A stretch of DNA of 64,000 nucleotides from Gordionus sp. m RMFG-2023. Lineage: Eukaryota > Nematomorpha > Gordioida > Chordodea > Parachordodidae. The position numbers and the translations under genes are program-made. Below the pieces are notes generated by a model. The model ran no database searches. It saw only the letters and a program-made list of their open reading frames with translations, and was not told the origin of the DNA. Shown in pieces: positions 60,801-64,000 of this stretch (within the stretch, counting starts at the first letter, position 1; each line of letters opens with the position of its first letter). The DNA lies in assembly GCF_954871325.1 (NCBI RefSeq), contig NC_088775.1, forward strand, positions 68,177,561 through 68,241,560, given 5' to 3'.

Positions 60801-62428
60801 TAAAATTTGTATATACATAATCATGATTTACCAATAAAATAAACATTTCTTATCATGTCAAATTTATATCATATTTAAAGATGGTATTGTATTTTTACTA
60901 TAGCAAAATTTTTTTACAATTCATAGTTATTTTACTGAGGCATTTTTTCCCAGTACCAATTTAAACATCAGTTTTTCTTATTTAAGAATTTTTTTATGAA
61001 GAGTAGGCCAAATAAAAATATACCTATATTATTAGGTCTTAAGTAAATTCTATAAAAATGAAAAAAAATTATTGGGGAATTTTTTTCCGGGGGTTTTTTT
61101 CCGGGATTCATTTTTTTTACACCATTTATATTTATGGCTATTTCAGTTAAACAATTGTCAAAAATATAATGCATAATATTATTGTATATGGCATATACAT
61201 GCAAGCATTTCGTCATCTTTGAATGCACTTATAAGATTTGCTCCGTTATCACTCACAACACATTTATTTAAGTATTTTCTACTTCTGTATATTCTCCTAA
61301 ATTGAATTGATTACACTTTTATTTTGACGTTTTTATCATCCATTGCCATTGTGGCCAAAACAAATGTTTTTAATTTAAAATCCTTAATGATAATATGTCC
61401 TATAATGGTTAAAAAACTTAGATTTTTATAGTCATCTGTCCAAATATCAGTGATTATGGACAAGTAATTATTATTGATCATACTTTTATTTTAAATTTTA
61501 TTTCATGGTATATTTTTGGACCTATAGTATTCATGAGAGTTTTCCGGTTCACAACTTTTATATTTTGTTATCCATATGTAACACCAACATTTATCTCTTG
61601 GCCTAACTTGTAAAATCCTTCACTTTCTGTTGCATTTAAAGATTGAAGATCTTTATAAATAAAATATAACTGACTTTTCTGTAAAAAGTTTAATCAAAAT
61701 TTAGCATAAAGTCTCGCGACAAAAAACACCTAAACATAAAAAGAAAATAGAACTAACTAAATGATACCGGATGTTGTTTATAAAATGCGGATGATTTTTA
61801 ATTTTTATTCTTTTTTAAAAAAGAACTAAATTAAATAAGAAAATCTATAATATAATTATAAAATTGCAAATTTATAATTATAAAAAAACAATTTAAAAAA
61901 ATTAAAATTTCCGTGATTCACGGGAAATTTATGTTCACGCCCGATCACGCCCGGGGAAAATTTTGGGAAGGCCCGTCATGCCTTGGAATTCAAAATTTAT
62001 TCACACTCACGCCGTGACACGATGGGTCACGCCTAATTTCAGTGCCCGCGCCCACCTCTAGTGTCAACTGATTCCAAAAATTGGCATTATTCTATTAAAT
62101 CTATTATTTTTAAAAACCCATGAAATTGATAATTTGATGATAAACTGAATTATTTTACCTCTCACTATTTCCTCAATCATTACACTAAAATTTAAAACAT
62201 ATCATGTAATCTAAAAAAGTTATTATTTCATGTAAAGATGGATGTGTAATTTAAGCCCAACCTCGCTGGTCTGTTCTTGAAACGCGTATAAAATACCGTC
62301 TATTAACTGTTCTTCAAGTCGAGAATCTATATCGGCAGCTCCGAGATTATTTATAACGTTCTCAATAGTTTCCATTACCATTTTACGGAAGGCTTCGTTC
62401 TCGTCTTTTAAATCATCTACAACGCGAC
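51852..62428 (-). CDS. SF3B1: Splicing factor 3B subunit 1 (SF3B1/SF3b155), 3' eight exons
   Basis: SF3B1 is the HEAT-repeat scaffold of the U2 snRNP SF3b complex and clamps the branch-site/U2 duplex. Minus-strand exons: 62428-62262, 58435-58253, 54496-54318, 54151-53966, 53744-53620, 53528-53381, 53247-53031 and 52010-51852. All lie between GT and AG. They total 1364 bases, giving 453 codons and a TAA without a break. The product starts [20 protein letters not shown], passes [20 protein letters not shown] and [20 protein letters not shown], then [20 protein letters not shown], and ends [11 protein letters not shown]. This matches human SF3B1 from about residue 850 to its C-terminus at 1304, with no missing or extra segment. 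Five introns are 100-1020 bp; the first two (3826 and 3756 bp) are filled by transposons. Upstream exons are beyond 64000. Strong conservation shows a working gene. Confidence 0.97.
54640..54830 (-). mobile_element. tRNA-derived SINE
   Basis: On the minus strand, TGGCCTAATCGG (54815-54804) fits the RNA polymerase III A box (TRGCNNARYNGG), and GGTTCGAATTC (54771-54761) fits the B box, 32 bp apart. The head reads like a worn tRNA. A body follows (CTCGGTGGCTTCGCCCTAGA, TCGACACCATGATTCTGCCC) with an AT-rich tail near 54640. It lies in an SF3B1 intron on the same strand as the gene, right at the edge of the 54823-58115 element. Exact ends uncertain. Confidence 0.68.
55656..56427. mobile_element. 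Non-autonomous hAT, TAGGGGTGTACCGATA type, 772 bp
   Basis: Starts TAGGGGTGTACCGATATC and ends TAGTACATTCCTA, with the GATATCGGCCGAT/ATCGGATCGGG subterminal words typical of this hAT group. It is flanked by GTGGATAG (55648-55655) and ATGGATAG (56428-56435), an 8-bp duplication with one change. No coding. Confidence 0.9.
56664..57410. mobile_element. Worn GAACG-rich hAT-like element
   Basis: The left part reads GTGTTCGTGAACGAAGTTCG and the right part GAACGAACGTGAACGCGTTCA, inverted with respect to each other, with AT-rich sequence between. The same words occur at 29880-30033. Ends and target duplication could not be fixed. Confidence 0.55.
59755..61123 (+). mobile_element. MULE with iteron arms, nested in the hAT
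   Basis: The left arm (59755-59860) has GGTAATAGGAAAAAAAACCCC-like units, about six iterons at 14-17-bp spacing with the pattern GGAAAAAAACCCCC. The right arm (about 61072-61123) is a shorter inverted set (TTTTTTCCGGGGGTTTTTTT) ending TTTTACACC. Flanks ATTTTTTTT and ATTTATATT could be a worn 9-bp duplication (7 of 9 alike, weak because of low complexity). The hAT transposase frame on the other strand is cut here and resumes on the far side. It carries the C-terminal half of a MULE transposase. Confidence 0.75.
60126..60785 (+). pseudogene. MULE transposase, C-terminal half
   Basis: A long open frame (ORF from at least 60174 to the stop at 60785). It starts with [19 protein letters not shown], the GCxFHxxQxxxRKIQxLGL motif around the second acidic/His block of MULE catalytic domains. 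It continues with [29 protein letters not shown] and [20 protein letters not shown], the last matching the NNxxEGWHxxFxxLVGxxHP motif that holds the final catalytic Glu, then [13 protein letters not shown]. The tail ends [14 protein letters not shown]. The region before it, with the first catalytic Asp (DGTF), is not present in this element, so it is an internally truncated copy. The C-terminal frame itself is open over 200 codons, which points to a young insertion. Confidence 0.85.
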
Positions 62429-62461
62429 CTTTAGAAGATGTTGTTTTTGTAATTAACATAA

Positions 62462-63219
62462 TAATGAATAATTTTTTAATAAACTTAATTTTTGAAATTA
62501 CTATAATTTATTTTATTGAGAAAACATAAAAATAGATTTTAAAATGTTGCAAAATGTGTTCGATGAGGATTTATATTTTTTCTTACATCTATAAAGAAAT
62601 AATATAGCCTATCTAAATAATTAAAAGGTGTTTTATATAAGAACCTTTAGTAAGCCCAGCCTTAAATGCCCTATATGAAGAGCTGTATCCGGGATATTTT
62701 GGAACCCATTCTCAGAATTGGTACCAGATTGGCAGCTAATTTTTATGCATAAACATCTTGGAATATCGATATAAAATTAAACTTGTCATACATAGCTTTT
62801 TTTCAGGAACTTTCTTCCAAATGGTGAAACGCGTTTTGATATAGGTTGATTCACCACTGCTTAAGTTATAGATTCTACAGGGAAAGTAAAAAAAACTCCG
62901 CTTTATTTAATTATTCAACACATTCGTATTTATAAAACTTCCAAGAAAATTTCTTCCATTATTAGTGGTAGTCTTTTTGAATGATGTGGCCTATTTGGCA
63001 ATACCTGATTTAGATCAGTTAGTTCTAATAAATATTTGGAATAAGGATAACTAAAAGATATAACTTCTGTTTTCGGAAGCTCAGGATCATTTTCCTAATT
63101 TTGAATCTTGGTATCTTTGTTATTTTCACCTTCATCCCCCAAATTAACTACATTTACATTTTCTCCTTGTTTCTCATGAGAATATATAGTGCAGTTGACG
63201 CTATTAGGTATTTCAGTTA
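62462..63219. other. SF3B1 upstream intron sequence with a possible worn coding piece
   Basis: No SF3B1 exon is recognisable here. On the minus strand about 63180-62930 reads QGENVNVVNLGDEGENNKDT, a stop, then ELPKTEVISFSYPYSKYLLE and LPNRPHHSKRLPLIMEEI. It is less A/T-biased than random sequence here, but I do not recognise it. It could be part of a transposon protein. Confidence 0.35.
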
Positions 63220-63390
63220 ATGTTGTTAAAAGCCCGATTCGGGTCTATTTTCCCGATTAAAATTTTAGTCAAAATAATATGCTTGGAAATTTTGATGTCA
63301 AATCTTGAAGCTTACATAATATTATTTTGACTAAAATCTTAATCGGGCCGTTTTCAAAAATCGACCCAAATCGGGCTTTTAAAAACACTA
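63220..63390. mobile_element. Short hairpin element with hAT-like ends, about 170 bp
   Basis: Left TGTTGTTAAAAGCCCGATTC and right GGGCTTTTAAAAACACTA are inverted. The pairing continues inward through GATTAAAATTTTAGTCAAAA and TATTATTTTGACTAAAATCT, leaving a loop of about 45 bp. Ends resemble the TAGTGTTGTTAAA termini of hAT elements (similar ends at 5946 and 41000). No clear target duplication. Confidence 0.7.
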
Positions 63391-64000
63391 ATTTTAGCAG
63401 ACATGAATGAATAGTATTTAAAACTGATAGTGGTTTGAACAGCAGTTATTTCTCTCAAATTATATTCGTATTTATTTTAAATTAACCTAAAAAATATTTT
63501 CCATAAACCAAAAGAATTTTTAAATGGGGAAGGGGGATTTTCAGGGCAATGCCAATATTAAATTAGATAATCGGCTAATATATTTACCATTCAAAAAAAA
63601 TCGGATCAAACCAATATATATAAAAAACTAATCCAATTATGATTGTATACATAATAAAATAATATACTATTTATTTTATTCATAATTTACTAATAATAAA
63701 TGTTTGAAAGAAGCCAAAAACTTAATTTCTGTAAAGTTTAAAAAAATCGAATTCTTTTATAAAGAATGAGTAGCTAAAAATATCTATTAATTAAATATTT
63801 TAAATAGCTTATACTTGGAACTCAATTGGTTTAGTTATGTGACTTATTCAGGTTTGAAAAAGTGTCACAATCTACCTCGATCTCTCCTATATGATTAAAT
63901 GAATTAGTGTCCCTAACTTCATTTATATTACCAAAGGAAATCATATTTTATATGAACAGTTAAGGACTGAAGATCGCATTTGCTATTTTTGGAACATTGG
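63391..64000. other. AT-rich right edge, no gene seen
   Basis: No exon, frame or repeat recognised. If SF3B1 continues to the right, this is intron sequence of that gene. Confidence 0.45.

Larger units (their letters stand above)
58546..62060 (-). mobile_element. hAT transposon in SF3B1 intron, 3515 bp
   Basis: Inverted ends TAGAGATGGGCGCGGGC and GCCCGCGCCCACCTCTA (one mismatch). A perfect 8-bp duplication GTGTCAAC lies at 58538-58545 and 62061-62068. Subterminal TTCACGCCCG/GGCCCGACCGCTCACG words repeat densely. The transposase is on the minus strand. Its middle ([20 protein letters not shown], about 61250-61180) is cut by a MULE insertion and resumes at about 59745. It then gives [40 protein letters not shown] with [12 protein letters not shown], and the C-terminal [20 protein letters not shown] with [16 protein letters not shown] near 58985-58870. 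Frames shift several times, so it is inactive. Confidence 0.92.

Overview
This window comes from a very AT-rich, intron-bearing eukaryotic genome (roughly three quarters A+T by eye) that is crowded with transposable elements. Three host genes are recognisable, all on the minus strand. They are a VMA12/TMEM199-type V-ATPase assembly factor (8220-8876), a prefoldin subunit 1 gene (9012-9320), and the last eight exons of SF3B1, the core U2 snRNP splicing factor (51852-62428), whose 5' part lies beyond the right edge. The SF3B1 exons join in frame through GT-AG junctions to 453 codons plus a stop. Two SF3B1 introns have grown to about 3.8 kb each because transposons landed in them. I cannot name the species. 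The introns, BED-finger hAT transposases, a LINE with an RPDG...VWD tail and a tRNA-like SINE fit an invertebrate or another TE-rich eukaryote such as an early-diverging fungus. Nothing looks bacterial.

Layout from left to right: a 237-bp tandem array and poly-T (0.2-1.4 kb); a hAT miniature element (2.2 kb); a MULE N-terminal fragment and a 2.7-kb inverted-repeat-bounded element holding tandem repeats (4.2-7.2 kb); a BED-finger hAT remnant (7.2-7.6 kb); the two small host genes (8.2-9.3 kb); a Tigger/pogo element with a nearly complete transposase, itself split by a hAT (10.4-15.7 kb); a large inverted-repeat element split by a GC-rich LINE (18.1-23.7 kb); a broken Ty3/gypsy fossil with hAT insertions (23.7-29 kb); miniature elements and a pentanucleotide satellite (30-32.5 kb); a complex of three foldback elements with a hAT and a MULE transposase inside (32.7-42.5 kb, with a further copy at 48.5-50.3 kb); a hAT carrying an inverted duplication of its own transposase (42.9-46.1 kb); a LINE relic split by a hAT (46.1-47.4 kb); and the SF3B1 3' half (51.8-62.4 kb).

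The most unusual structure is the foldback family. Its terminal arms are built from a strict 14-bp unit that always contains GCGAA, arranged in an 84-bp six-unit higher-order repeat. The short copy (48456-50311) is flanked by a near-perfect 9-bp duplication. The long copy (about 32661-40408) carries a MULE-type transposase fragment between its arms, and the short copy lacks it. This suggests a MULE-encoding foldback element and its deletion derivative. A second MULE, in an SF3B1 intron, also has arms made of short iterons, but with an unrelated GGAAAAAACCCC motif.
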